NCBI GenBank assembly: GCA_001247695.2
Contig: LGRX02012742.1
Location: forward strand, 1 to 64,000
DNA length: 64,000 nucleotides
From: Cymbomonas tetramitiformis
Lineage: Eukaryota; Chlorophyta; Pyramimonadophyceae; Pyramimonadales; Pyramimonadaceae
Direction: 5' to 3'
A program made the position numbers and the translations under genes. Shown here one piece after another: positions 32,843 through 43,805 of this stretch. The stretch's first letter is position 1, and every line of letters starts with the position of its first letter. The notes under the pieces were generated by a model, which saw nothing but the letters and a program-made list of their open reading frames with translations, had not been told where the DNA came from and did not search any database.

Positions 32843-33425
32843 NNNNNNNNNNNNNNNNNNNNNNNNNNNNNNNNNNNNNNNNNNNNNNNNNNNNNNNNNN
32901 NNNNNNNNNNNNNNNNNNNNNNNNNNNNNNNNNNNNNNNNNNNNNNNNNNNNNNNNNNNNNNNNNNNNNNNNNNNNNNNNNNNNNNNNNNNNNNNNNNNN
33001 NNNNNNNNNNNNNNNNNNNNNNNNNNNNNNNNNNNNNNNNNNNNNNNNNNNNNNNNNNNNNNNNNNNNNNNNNNNNNNNNNNNNNNNNNNNNNNNNNNNN
33101 NNNNNNNNNNNNNNNNNNNNNNNNNNNNNNNNNNNNNNNNNNNNNNNNNNNNNNNNNNNNNNNNNNNNNNNNNNNNNNNNNNNNNNNNNNNNNNNNNNNN
33201 NNNNNNNNNNNNNNNNNNNNNNNNNNNNNNNNNNNNNNNNNNNNNNNNNNNNNNNNNNNNNNNNNNNNNNNNNNNNNNNNNNNNNNNNNNNNNNNNNNNN
33301 NNNNNNNNNNNNNNNNNNNNNNNNNNNNNNNNNNNNNNNNNNNNNNNNNNNNNNNNNNNNNNNNNNNNNNNNNNNNNNNNNNNNNNNNNNNNNNNNNNNN
33401 NNNNNNNNNNNNNNNNNNNNNNNNN
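32843..33425. other. Assembly gap
   Basis: A run of 583 N. The right flank is a ~50 bp tandem repeat, so the gap probably spans a collapsed array. Continuity between the halves rests on scaffolding alone. Confidence 0.99.
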
Positions 33426-33560
33426 TCTCTTTGAACCAAGCGCTCCTCACGGCCACACGCCCTCAGCTCCTTCTTTGAACCGAGCCCCCACGGCCACACT
33501 CACCCTAGCTCCCTATTTGAACCAAGCGCCCCCCACGGCCACACGCCTTGTAGCTCCCTT
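33426..33560. repeat. ~50 bp tandem repeat at the gap edge
   Basis: About two and a half copies with TTGAACCAAGCGC, CACGGCCACACGCC and TAGCTCCCT landmarks, cut by the gap. Confidence 0.8.
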
Positions 33561-34822
33561 TTATTATTTTGCTGAATTTTGTGCTTTGTCGTGGTTGGAT
33601 GCAGGTTTGCCAGATGCAGGAATTACAGGTAGTTCGTGTGTGAAGAATACTCTATATAGTCTTGAATAGTCTTGTTTATCTAATGTTGTGTATATTGTAT
33701 TGGGTAGGAAACATCTATGCGTTCTGCATCCTGGCTGTTCTAGCCATAGGTTGTATGCTGAAACATTTTGTCTTGGAGTGTTTGTTTTGCACATGAGCAT
33801 ACCGGCGCGATAAGTAACGTCGGTCGGTTAATGTGCAGGCTTTCTTAACTTTACTGCCCCGATGCCAGACCGATAGTCCTTCGGGAGGCTATTCGCGAGG
33901 TTGAGCAGCAAGTATGGTGAAAGAAAGTCAGCTTTATTAATTCATCATCGTAGGGTATATGTGATATATATGTGTACCCTAATCATCGCGAACATCTTCT
34001 CTCCTTTGTCAATAAATGCATTCCTACATTGCGAGCTTTGTTTCGATGTATTTTTAGAAGTTACTCGTGTCCACAATTGTAGCACCAGATATATTCTGGT
34101 GAGCATGTGCACCAATTTTATGGTGCTGTGAAATCTTAAAATTTGGGATATGATGCAGGAAAAACACAGAGAAGCTTTGAAGTTTGGTCTGTTTGCGGTG
34201 CCGGTGCAATTACTTGCACTTGATTGTCTGGCACCGTCACACACAAAGAAAAGACCAAGGTCGCCGACACCCTTGAGTCAATTTTTTATTTCAGCAGAGT
34301 TTCGTAAAAATAAGAAAGGGCATGTGGCATGTGTGGGTGGTACGTTTATGCATAGTTTGACGATTTTTCAGAAAATTGACATTTAGAAGTGTTAGAAGGT
34401 TGGAGAAGTTTGGAGAAGGTTTGGACAAACTCAAAAATGTAAAATTTTGACATTTCGGGTTTTGGAGTAGCCGTGCGGGGCCATTTCGTTTACTGCAAAT
34501 ACCAGGGAATCAAGTTGTGCACATGGAATGCTTGCGCGACACATCAATAAGTTTATAAAAGGCCATTACAAGGTTTGGGAAGGTGCAACGTGATAGTAGA
34601 CGGCAGTAAAAAGTTGCATATCCAATATTTTAGGGTTTTAGGGTTGCTGGCGGGGGTGGTGTGCAGGGTAGATATCTTCCGCGGAGGTGACGCGGCCCGC
34701 ATTGGGACTTTACTTCGGCCACATTTCGGCCCGTCTCGGCCCGAACCCAAAATTGCCCGCCGCAGGCGCAAAATTTTGATTTTAAGTATGCCAAAGGTGA
34801 TGCAGCAAGCGGCATTGCATTT
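33561..34822. other. Stretch without a recognisable gene
   Basis: AT-rich, with only short ORFs and no motif that I recognise. No tRNA-like folds or tandem arrays. Confidence 0.45.
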
Positions 34823-35422
34823 TTGCGCGCACTGGGTGAGACTCTACAGCACGAAGAAATGGCTCAGTTTGAGGGTGAGGAAGCAAACACGTATGGTGTT
34901 TCTTCTTGTTTTGTAGTGCGCGAGAAGGAAGCGGTAAAGGAGTGTAATATTGCTGATGAGCATCGAGAGTCGCTCAACTTCATTCTTCAGTCTGTGATTA
35001 CAGACTTATTAAAGCTTGCCGGTGAGAAAATGAACTCGCTGGCTCAAGTTAATAAGTCTGTAGTCAATCCTGATTCTGCTAATCCATACCATCATTTGTC
35101 GGAGAGCATTCCTAGCGAGTTTGAAATTCAATTTTCTGATATTTTCTTCACCGAGTACAAAGCAAAGAGGAATTTTAAACCGAAGTTGGACATGCACCTT
35201 GATTTAGGTGCGCAATACTCGTTGGCTATTACTCTTCGCGACGATAGCCATGATACTGGTTTTGTATCGGTCCTTGGTAAAGACAACGAAAGCAAAATGT
35301 GCTCCTTCAAAAAAATGGCTACAAGATCAATTACCTTGTTTACACATAATGTAGAGCACACCGCAAGGGAATTGCAGCGAGGGACTCATATTGTGCTTGT
35401 TATGTTTTTCAATGTGGTATAA
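34823..35422 (+). CDS. 2-oxoglutarate/Fe(II) oxygenase-like protein
   Basis: A frame of 199 codons. The C-terminal half fits the 2OG-Fe(II) dioxygenase core: MHLDLGAQYSLAITLRD gives the H-x-D iron ligands (about residues 122-124), and the distal His plus oxoglutarate-binding region is probably VEHTARELQRGTHIVLVMFF (usual form H-x9-GtR). The Arg is replaced by His here, but a relic downstream (35905-35966) reads VRGTRVVLVAFF with the Arg. The N-terminal part is unrecognised and may include an exon boundary. Substrate unknown. Family members include prolyl hydroxylases, AlkB and TET/JBP, and I cannot choose between them. Confidence 0.45.
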   Translation: MRALGETLQHEEMAQFEGEEANTYGVSSCFVVREKEAVKECNIADEHRESLNFILQSVITDLLKLAGEKMNSLAQVNKSVVNPDSANPYHHLSESIPSEFEIQFSDIFFTEYKAKRNFKPKLDMHLDLGAQYSLAITLRDDSHDTGFVSVLGKDNESKMCSFKKMATRSITLFTHNVEHTARELQRGTHIVLVMFFNVV

Positions 35423-35544
35423 ATGCAATATTTATTTTGTATGTATCATAACAATACATGATATGATTGTTATGTATTGTGTATATGCAGTGAATGACAG
35501 TATGTATGTATGAATAAATGAAATGATTCAAAGCCTGCGGCGCA

Positions 35545-35615
35545 ACCCTAGGTCCCCGCCCCCTTCCCCACACATTGTGGGAAGGGGGGGTAAAGGGGAG
35601 CCCCCAAATCTCCCA
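35545..35615. other. C/G-rich hairpin region
   Basis: CCCCCTTCCCCACA and TGTGGGAAGGGGGG form an inverted pair around 35558-35590 in otherwise AT-rich DNA. Function unknown. Confidence 0.5.
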
Positions 35616-35879
35616 CAAAAGGACATGCACCACGCGATGACGATGAGCACGCATCGTATGAAGGCCTTAGTTTGCCTTCGCTTTCCCTTCATGTCGCTCT
35701 CCCGGCATATAGCCCCCCTCCCCCTTGCATGATGTACGCCGCGCTGCCCTTGCGTGATGCACGCCGCGCCGCCCTTATGTCGACCGCATATCCTCACTTA
35801 TATCCCCCCTCCCCCCCCGCCCCCACCCCCACACACACACACACATCGACCTACAAGTGACCCCCCCGCTAAAATCTGT

Positions 35880-35966
35880 ATTAGCAGTGTTTGCACCAAC
35901 ACTGCAATGGAGTTGGTGCGAGGTACTCGTGTAGTGTTGGTAGCTTTTTTTAGATTAGTTGATTGA
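35880..35966 (+). pseudogene. Relic of oxygenase-like C-terminus
   Basis: A short frame ending MELVRGTRVVLVAFFRLVD, parallel to the last residues of the oxygenase-like ORF upstream. Probably the tail of a lost second copy. Confidence 0.4.
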
Positions 35967-36661
35967 TTTGTGTGTAAATTATCTTGACTTCTATGAATAA
36001 TGTTCACTGTAATCATAGCTGAATTAATTGTTTTTGAAGCTATTTACTATTATTATTGGATACAAATTCGTTTGCGGTATCGTTGATTACCGCGCTGCAT
36101 ATTTCACTGCAAATGTATTTTTCTACGGAATATTACGCCTATGCTTACAAACGATATATCAATAATATCGTTTATGAAAGACCTATGTGTGGTTTTGTTT
36201 TCAGCAACTCGATATATAGGTTGTGTTAGAGACATGGCTATTTTGTGTAGTATGCATTTATGCTACAATATTACACGCAATATTACATTTTACTGCAATA
36301 TTACATCCCACCGCGTCTGTGAATTTGTGATCAAAGGATTTAGCCATGATTGAGTGAGGGTGTGTGTGTATAAGGAATAAACATTATTTACAAAATATAA
36401 ATGACCATGTGCATGTATAAATATAGCATCATGATTATAGTGTAATTGCAGTTATCTAAATAATTCGTATGCATGCAAAAGAACAAATACACAATTATCA
36501 CTTCAGTGTTAATTACTCTTGTAGAGCCATGAAATGGCAACACATTGCCAGCATGTTTATGTATATAGAGCAATCAGCAGTCAATCAATAGCATGTTTAA
36601 AAAGCAAAGTAGGATGGTTATGTTGGCCTAGCATCTAAAGCTAAACAACTAATGTGCGCAG
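35967..36661. other. Stretch without a recognisable gene
   Basis: AT-rich, with only short ORFs. Runs of ATATTAC near 36120-36310. Nothing identified. Confidence 0.45.
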
Positions 36662-37450
36662 TTACGGGTTTTTTACTTTGTAGCCCAGTTTCCCAAAGAT
36701 TTGGACTACAGCACGTTCATCTTCGATGTCGACGAACATGCAAGGGACATCGTGCTCCCCAAAAGCTACGCATGATTCGCAATAGCGTCCTTCGAAGGTC
36801 TTCTTGAAGAACGCGCGCAGCCAATGAAAGCGCAGCGAGCCGCAAATAGCCAGTTTCTGCACAGTGTCGCCATTGCATACCAGAGGTAATTTCCGCAGCA
36901 CGACAGTTTTGCTTGGATCGCTGGGATCCGAAGGCAGGCCTTGCATTTTGTCGACGAATTTCTGTCCTGCTTGTGCTGCTGCGCGCTTGCCAAGGGCAAC
37001 AGCCTGCTTATACATGGTGGGCGACATGGCTATGCCAAAGTTGCAGATCACTTGCCCTCCAGGCACCATTGGGATGTCAGTGTATTTGGTGCGGTATGTT
37101 TCCCCAGGGTTAAAAGAGGTGGTGATCAGATTGTCCACTCTTGGTACCTCGTCGATAACGCTGAGTGATGCGCGCAGAGATTCGTTGTTAGTGGGGATCA
37201 GGTCCTTTGAGCGCACGGTGGCGTTCACGAAGCACGCGATGTTGCCACAACGTTGATTTTGTTTAACTTTCCCATCGAATTGGTCTTCAAACGTGTGGTA
37301 TGGTACTGGGCATAGGACTAACTCTTCTTCAGCAGCAACGTCTTTTTTGCGTCTCTTGGCCTCTGGTAATTTCACATCGGACAAATTTATGTCCCCTTCG
37401 GAAAAATTTGCGAAATCGATTTCTGCCATGGTGGAAGGGCTTGCAGCCAT
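36662..37450 (-). CDS. Hypothetical protein near a Helitron
   Basis: An open frame of about 262 codons starting MAASPSTMAEIDFANFSEGD. It has an early KRRKKD basic patch and paired cysteines (CGNIACF; YCESCVAFGEHDVPC near the C-terminus). The Cys pattern and its position beside Helitron remnants raise the possibility of an RPA-like or other single-strand DNA-binding protein, as some Helitrons carry, but I see no diagnostic motif. No frame break, so it may be intact. Confidence 0.45.
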   Translation of the reverse strand: MAASPSTMAEIDFANFSEGDINLSDVKLPEAKRRKKDVAAEEELVLCPVPYHTFEDQFDGKVKQNQRCGNIACFVNATVRSKDLIPTNNESLRASLSVIDEVPRVDNLITTSFNPGETYRTKYTDIPMVPGGQVICNFGIAMSPTMYKQAVALGKRAAAQAGQKFVDKMQGLPSDPSDPSKTVVLRKLPLVCNGDTVQKLAICGSLRFHWLRAFFKKTFEGRYCESCVAFGEHDVPCMFVDIEDERAVVQIFGKLGYKVKNP

Positions 37451-37743
37451 GTTGTTATTTTGGTAAGAAAGCTGTATGCGATGCTGCACGCTGGGGGTGA
37501 AGAAGTGAGGAAAGTTGTGAATTGAATGGGATATGGGTGAGCGCGCCCTTTATCTGCAGGCATGGGCGTTAGGATTTCAGGAACTTGACTTGCGAGGCCA
37601 TGTGCAATACAAAGCAGTACGTTCACAACCAATCAATCGAGGTGACAATTACATCGTTCGCTCTAGCATTCACAGCGTTCGCATGCGCGCCTCTAAACGT
37701 TTCTGCGCTAATGGCGTATGCCTGAAGCGTTTTGATGTGCATG

Positions 37744-39199
37744 TCATCTCATTGCCATTGCCAGACATGTCACCTGATATCCAAGGGCGGTGTCCGGCAT
37801 ATCAGATCGTCTCAAACTGTATGTCCACACCGTTTTGCTAGGATCAGAGCGGTCCACGGACACTAAGGTTGGGGACCACAATGAACCGATTTTGAGCTCG
37901 GCTAAGAAAGCGTCCAGTTTCATTTTAAACACGCGATTCGTGACATCTTGGGCAATCATAGGCCGTGCAATTCATGGGCAACATTTCCACCAGCTCTTGC
38001 CAGTTTGGATTGCAGGTGAAAGTCAAGAAGGTTAATGGCCGACCCGCAAAGCGCACTGTCTCTAACGCGTCTAGCACTTTGTTACTCATGAACTTTGGCG
38101 AGCTTGTGAAGTTTTTTGGGATCCGAACGGTAGTATTGGTTGCAGCTGCGTCATCGGTGTCGTCACTGGTGCCACGCTCCTCGTTTGACGCTGAGCGCCG
38201 ATTGAAGGTTGCCTGGTTTTGACGAATGTGATCTAGTCGATTCTCGCGGTCACGACTGAAGGAGTCTAGCACGTATTGTTGTGCCAACCATGGCATTGTA
38301 TGCAAACGACTGCAAGGTATTCGGTCGCCATACATATTGCAATAACTAAGGTAACTGCCATCTGGTATTTTTTCGGGCGGCCACAATCTGGCCATGGAAT
38401 AATTATGAAGGGTGATTTTGTTTGTGCTGTTGTGCAGATCGGGATTGTAACCAGTCTCGGCATGGAAAAAGAGCAAAGGAAATGCCAATGGCTCGTACAA
38501 AGGGTCTAGAGAGTTCACGAATTGTGCGCGATTGCTCGGGACATTGCTATTTTTGAAATAAATATACTGACGCGGCTCTGGGATACAAGTTGGAGGAAAT
38601 GACGTGACCGTAAAAAATTCTCGATTGCATGCTTGCGGGGCGTCCGGATCAGAGGCATGCTGAAAGCAGATTGCAGCATCGTCGGCCGATGCGTGTGTCA
38701 ATGCCACCAAGGTGCGCACGAGACGGTTATGAGTTTGCAAGGATTGGCGTGTGATGTCAAACACTCGAACTGGCATAGCAAGACCAGTTATTTGCGATCG
38801 ATGGCCAACAGCATGGTTATGTACCTGTGGCCCTCCAAAGTAATAGGATATCGAACTATCGGTGTGGTTGTTCTGCAGAACGCGAGCATATGTGAGGCCA
38901 TGCATCTTGAAGCACGCGTTTTGCCATGGAAGGTGCAACTCGTGGTTTTTGCGTATATCGCCATCAGCCGGCAGGGACAGAGCTGAGAGCGCGCACAGCG
39001 AGTTCGCTTTGAAACTGTTTTTCAACAACATGCCAGAAGTGTAGAACGGCAAGACCTCTGCGGGAAGCGGTTGCAACGCGTAGATATCATGCATACGTTC
39101 TGCGAGTTTGCCGCCAGCTTTTGTCACCACAGAGACAAGTGGACGAATGGTTTTGATTGTTACACGTCCACGTAAAGAGCCACAAGTGACATTTCGCAC
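37744..39199 (-). pseudogene. Helitron replication protein, decayed
   Basis: The Helitron_like_N region is recognisable: RQYIYFKNSNVPSNRAQFVN, PLYEPLAFPLLFFHAETGYN, YSMARLWPPEK, SYCNMYGDRIPCSRLHTM, and FAGRPLTFLTFTCNPNWQEL. A frameshift near 37965 moves the reading to DVTNRVFKMKLDAFLAEL, the sequence that should lead into the Rep domain. The HUH motif, catalytic Tyr and helicase are missing; the frame ends soon after ELKIGSLW. Established Helitron order is N-terminal region, HUH-Rep, Pif1 helicase, so this copy cannot move itself. Confidence 0.75.
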
Positions 39200-39935
39200 A
39201 ATACTTCAGCTTCAACGGCAAACGCTGTCCAGCAGTTGGGTCTTGCGCATGCGAAGCGGGATGTATGTCGTCGCGGGGTGCCGTCATGGATGCTGCGTGC
39301 ATAACAATGATATCGTTATCCATGTTTAGAAAGTCGAGCTCATCAATGGTATGTGAGGTCGTGGACATGCAGGTGACGCGCGCCGTGGAGACTGTGTGCG
39401 TAGCTGAAGTATTCACGGATGCAGCGACGGGAGCGCAAACAGGTTCTGCAGTGGTCATAAAGACGTCGGATAGATCGACGCCGTCGCTAATCGGTGCGCA
39501 AACAGGGTTTTCCGTGTTTAAGAACAACTCTGTCATGGAATCGCTGGATGCCCTTGCGACTGGCGCAGAGGCTGCGTGCGTAGCTGAGGTAATTGCAGAT
39601 TCAATAACGGGTGCGCAAATAGGTTCTGCGGTATTCATGAAGATGTCGGACAGATCGACGCCTTCGCCAATGGGTGCGCAAACTGGCCGTTCAGTGTTTA
39701 GAAACAACTCGGTCATGAAATCGCATGATGTCCTTGCAGTTGGTGCTGAGGTGGAAGGCGCAGCAGCAAAAAGCGGACCGTACGGGTCGTAGCTGCGATC
39801 AAAATCGTATAAAGTGTCTATAAAAGCATCCTTTGCAGTGGAGGTAGCACATGCGAATGGGGTAGGTGTGCTCTGCGTACATACGTGTTTCAATGTATAT
39901 TGCGTCAGCATTGCGAACATATGGAATTTGGCCAT
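39087..39935 (-). CDS. Helitron-associated upstream ORF with tandem repeats
   Basis: A frame of 282 codons upstream of and overlapping the Helitron frame. Three ~40-residue internal repeats contain PVCAPIGEGVDLSDIFMNTA-like text. It ends with cysteine pairs (YCAKCHLWLF, CLCGDKSW). It may be the first exon of the Helitron protein or of a chimaeric transcript; the frame change at 39087-39199 is an intron or an indel. Confidence 0.4.
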   Translation of the reverse strand: MAKFHMFAMLTQYTLKHVCTQSTPTPFACATSTAKDAFIDTLYDFDRSYDPYGPLFAAAPSTSAPTARTSCDFMTELFLNTERPVCAPIGEGVDLSDIFMNTAEPICAPVIESAITSATHAASAPVARASSDSMTELFLNTENPVCAPISDGVDLSDVFMTTAEPVCAPVAASVNTSATHTVSTARVTCMSTTSHTIDELDFLNMDNDIIVMHAASMTAPRDDIHPASHAQDPTAGQRLPLKLKYCAKCHLWLFTWTCNNQNHSSTCLCGDKSWRQTRRTYA

Positions 39936-40158
39936 GTATAAAACCCGAGGCTCGTGTGTTTCATGGCAAGAACAATTGTGTGCAGGCTATCTACATCATG
40001 CCTGCACTGCCTGGCATACACGTTTCAATTACATAAGGTAGTCCAGGTATGGCGACAACGAACGTAGCGTACCAATAGCAGCATGCGTGTGCATGCATGC
40101 GGCAGTACATGAATTTAAGCTTGGTTGCTGTTGCTGCTGATTGACTATGTGGGGTAAT

Positions 40159-40563
40159 TTACTTCATGCCAAGACTATAAAGGTTTTTTATGGAGCAGCG
40201 AAAGGACGCGCGTACCTCGTTATGCATTATCTGTCGACGATGTACTTCGCGCAATTGACTATCCTCCAGACGCACCAAGAACATTGGTGATAAGCCTTTG
40301 CGTGTCAGCACTTTGCCACGTAAAGCGTCATCCAACACCACAGTGGATTGCAGCAAGGATGCCACATCGTCTGGGAACCCAGGGATGGACTGCATATGCG
40401 TTGGAACAAAGGCAGAAGGCATCGGCCATTCATGCTCATGCCCGAGGTCGTCGGTATAAAACACCAAAGGCTGATTGTTGCCATCATATTTATACGGAGT
40501 GTGTTTGCTCATCTTCTGAAAAAATTGTTGGCCGACCGTCGAATATGCCCAAGCGGTCTGCAT
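40159..40563 (-). CDS. Hypothetical ORF, possible Helitron 5' exon
   Basis: A frame of 134 codons, QTAWAYSTVGQQFFQKMSKH onward, minus strand like the Helitron remnants 200 bp away. No family recognised. It could be an upstream exon of the same transcript. Confidence 0.35.
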   Translation of the reverse strand: MQTAWAYSTVGQQFFQKMSKHTPYKYDGNNQPLVFYTDDLGHEHEWPMPSAFVPTHMQSIPGFPDDVASLLQSTVVLDDALRGKVLTRKGLSPMFLVRLEDSQLREVHRRQIMHNEVRASFRCSIKNLYSLGMK

Positions 40564-40688
40564 GAAAACAAGCTCGGTGAGTTAAATTACAAACGTTGGG
40601 TTGAGATGCAGAAACTTTCCTTAACACGCAGTCACCAATATCTAATGATCGCTGCGAATACCTATTGAGCAGAGATCCATATGAATAG

Positions 40689-40689
<1 letters not shown>

Positions 40690-40719
<30 letters not shown>

Positions 40720-40728
40720 GTATATACT
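40690..40728. repeat. TA microsatellite
   Basis: Uninterrupted TA run with two TG interruptions. Confidence 0.9.
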
Positions 40729-41201
40729 TGGTTGTTGCTGCTAACCATATTGCTATTAATATTGAACATCCTTATCGCAATAATTATAGCAACTTGCTTC
40801 AACGCATTCATTCTACTAATGGTTATGCTTCGGATTTCGTAACCGATCCTGCATTTTTGGGTTTATATGCTCCTGATATTTTTGATGAACACGCTTGGGA
40901 CCCTTTTGCATTCTTTGTATTTGTTCATGCATTTACATCATTCCATGGGCATAAGCCTGGGATTTCGCACTCTAATGCTGCATGGTGTGTTGACCGAAAA
41001 AACTCGTCATTGCACTATACTCTTTGCATCATTCGTTGGTTATCCTTAGAACAGAATACCGCAAACATATCAGATGATCATGATAGATCGATTGACACGC
41101 AACGGTTTTTGCGTGAGAGTGCACGAGCTGAAAAGCATGTTGCACGCCGTGCCCGTTTTATAAAGGCACGGCACCCGTCATTTTGGCGGGGTGTGTCATA
41201 A
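40728..41201 (+). CDS. HNH-like endonuclease candidate, copy 1
   Basis: A frame of about 157 codons. The diagnostic part is SHSNAAWCVDRKNSSLHYTL followed by IIRWLSLEQNTAN. The order W-x-[VM]-DR-x-N, HYT, N/I-x-RWLS, x3-N-x-AN resembles HNH endonucleases (DRIdN..gY...NcRW....eN). The same string occurs at 44806-45141. The expected catalytic His upstream may lie in FVHAFTSFHGHKPG. Such proteins are often mobile. The start codon is uncertain. Confidence 0.45.
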   Translation: MVVAANHIAINIEHPYRNNYSNLLQRIHSTNGYASDFVTDPAFLGLYAPDIFDEHAWDPFAFFVFVHAFTSFHGHKPGISHSNAAWCVDRKNSSLHYTLCIIRWLSLEQNTANISDDHDRSIDTQRFLRESARAEKHVARRARFIKARHPSFWRGVS

Positions 41202-41905
41202 ACCCCGCACATCCCACATGGCCTTTTTTTAGGGGTATTTATTTGCTCGCCCCCACTGCCTAGATCTGATCGGGTGGGTGGGTTGGATTTTTACTCTTTG
41301 ATGCACGAGGGGTATATGTACTTTATTATATGGGTTGTACACGTTTATATATTGCTATAACATGTGTCATTTACATTTTCTCGTTGTTCGTTTTCGTCTG
41401 AGGGTGGGCACGATGCTTTTGGTTGCTTCCCGTACTCATTTCTTACATCCCGTACTCGTTTGTTGCATCCCGTACGGTGATTCTTATTATGTCGTGTATG
41501 ACAGTCATCGTACATCTCGTGCAGAGTTACTACGCTAATAAGGTCCGCTCAGTGTATCCACATTTCATTTGGAGTTTCGTAAGCATACATCCAGCGTCCC
41601 AAGTGCTGGACCGTTTGCCAATTCCACGTGACGTAATTGCAAGGAGGAGTACTTTTTGTACGTGCATTTTGACATCAAGAGGCTTTCTGAGGTGTGCCCA
41701 CGTATATCACAGCTTGAGATATTCAGGCCACTCACTTTTGGCATCCTTGCGCAGTCGAATTGATCTTTCCCCCCGCGGTGGTTGCTACCGTCCTGAATGT
41801 CTTCCAGGGCCTGCTTTTCTTTTGGTGGGTGCTCCTATTTTGCTTATCACTTTCCTGAACGTGGTACAAAGGAAGTATACAAAATGTATATACTTATATA
41901 TCAAT
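41202..41905. other. Stretch without a recognisable gene
   Basis: Only short overlapping frames. Repeated CCCGTAC...TTGCATC text near 41429-41480. Nothing recognised. Confidence 0.4.
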
Positions 41906-42316
41906 TTATGTGCATTTATTTTTCACCTGTAAACAGCCGGCGGATGAAACGTCATTGGGTACTCGATCGGCCTCTGTGCGTTGATCATCCGCCTCGCACA
42001 ATAATGCACAGGTATCACATGCAGGCTTTTCGCGACATTGATGGTTGTCACAACAAATCTGTGCAGGCGCACGATCGTTAAAAGATAACGCCAGCTCCGC
42101 CAGAGGACAATTGCCAACACGACAGGGCTGTTGATGTTGAAGATTATCGAAATAAATAGGGTTATTTTCCTCCAGCGAAGTCATTGGAGGCATCTTCAGC
42201 CATTTGCGTGCCAACTGCTCTCGCTCGCGAAACGTTAATGTCTTATTGCGATTTGCTGCATACGCCAAACACCATGACCAGGAATGAGCATGTAATATCA
42301 AATACAGATATCTCAA
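41906..42316 (-). CDS. Hypothetical Cys-rich ORF
   Basis: A frame of 136 codons with cysteine pairs (CRVGNC, CCDNHQC, CDTCALLC) compatible with zinc binding. No family recognised; low support as a real gene. Confidence 0.3.
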   Translation of the reverse strand: MRYLYLILHAHSWSWCLAYAANRNKTLTFREREQLARKWLKMPPMTSLEENNPIYFDNLQHQQPCRVGNCPLAELALSFNDRAPAQICCDNHQCREKPACDTCALLCEADDQRTEADRVPNDVSSAGCLQVKNKCT

Positions 42317-42865
42317 ACATGCATACTAATAGCGCATATAATAGGAACAATGGCATGCCAATGAGGCTATGAACATGAAGCATAAGACAACAGTGTATAA
42401 CAAAAGATAGTGTATATTGTATTGTGTCACCTGCATTCACTGAAGCAATAGATACTGTGGCATTTCTTTTCCACTTTCTTCAGCGTATGCCTTTCTGTCG
42501 AAACTTGGTATTCTATATTGAGCAATATTTCCGCGCTTTTTGCCCCCTTCGTCTGCCAACCTTGTCGTTCGGGTGTGGTTTGACGACGCTCTCAACGCTA
42601 TGCATGTGATCACCAAATACTAAACTGACATAGGATGTCGATTATCACAGTTGAAAACGTTGTAATCACGTAGTGCTTCGCTTGAATAAGAAAAAATCGA
42701 AACCCTCAAGCTCCTAGCTGTCTTTTCCGCGCGTAAAGCTGCAACAACCTCGCTCCGAGAGGCAATTGCCGTTTTTGATATGATGCGATGTATGATGCAA
42801 TACACGCACACACACACAAATGCATGTATTATAAAGTATTTCACGCTGTGAATCGCTTCGTGTGT

Positions 42866-42945
42866 GGCCTTGTTTGCCCCGTCGCGCCGGGACACGCGTC
42901 GTGATTATCACGGTCTGATTTGACAATCGGATGCCTCTGTTGCTT
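42866..42945. repeat. Dispersed repeat, copy 1
   Basis: CCCCGTCGCGCCGGGA followed by a CGTCxTG...xATCACGGTCTG region and GGATGCCTCT. A similar block with the same order lies at 46045-46112. Possibly the terminus of a small element family. Confidence 0.5.
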
Positions 42946-43117
42946 GGCACATATCGCACAATGCGTGGTGGTAAGCCAGAGTGAATACTATATATGTATT
43001 ATAAAGTATACATGTCGCATGTGGCAACACACACACCAAAAGCAAGAACAATAATGAGCTGTCTAATTTCCATTTATGTATACATTATACACATTGAATA
43101 ATAAGGATAGACACTAC

Positions 43118-43805
43118 TTACACAATCACTATAAGCATGTTCTCAACAAGCAAAGTTTTACATGCAACGTGTATGCTGTTTAGAATGGTTTCACCTGCAT
43201 CCACTGAAGCATTCTGAGAACCAACTGGCCCTGAATTGGTGCTTCCAAGTGCGTTTTGTTGACCAGCAGGACCTGCATTACGACGTAAAGCATTTTGAGC
43301 GATCTGTTTTGTTTGCACAAATCTCGGACATGCACAGCAATCGTGTGTTGACAACGGAAAAACTTCATTGTGAGATGTTATATTCACCTGCATTAGTACT
43401 TGTGGTGTGCGTTTTGTTGACCAGCAGGACCTGCATTACAACGTAAATCATTTTGAGCGATCCGTTTTGTTTGCACGAATCTCGGACATGCAAAGCATTT
43501 GTGTGCTGTCAGCGGATAGACTTCATTGTGGGCATGTTATATTCACCTGCATTAGTACTTCCAAGTGCGTTCGCACTCCCCATAGGAGCTCCAGCATTTG
43601 GTCTTGCGCCTCCAACATTTGGTCTTGCGCCTCCAGCATTTGGCCTTGCGCCTCCAGACTTTGGCCTTGTTCCTCCAGAGTTCTTGCATGCACCTCCAGA
43701 GTTCGATCTTGCGCGCGCCTCCGGAATTAGCACGTGGTCCTCCACGCACCGCATGCACGAGCATTCTGTGATTGCTGCGCACGCCAAATTGTAGCTCGCA
43801 TACAA
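43118..43805 (-). CDS. Gly/Ala/Asn-rich gene with duplicated mini-exons
   Basis: The minus strand reads tandem SGGARPNAGGARPN-type repeats (43720-43600), then NALGSTNAG at a good donor (GCAG|GTGAAT). Two downstream blocks repeat the pattern of acceptor (ATGCAG), GPAGQQNA, then donor (GCAG|GTGAA). The blocks are about 180 bp apart and about 80 percent alike, so exon and intron were duplicated together. The protein would be collagen-like low-complexity. Start and end are not visible. Confidence 0.4.
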
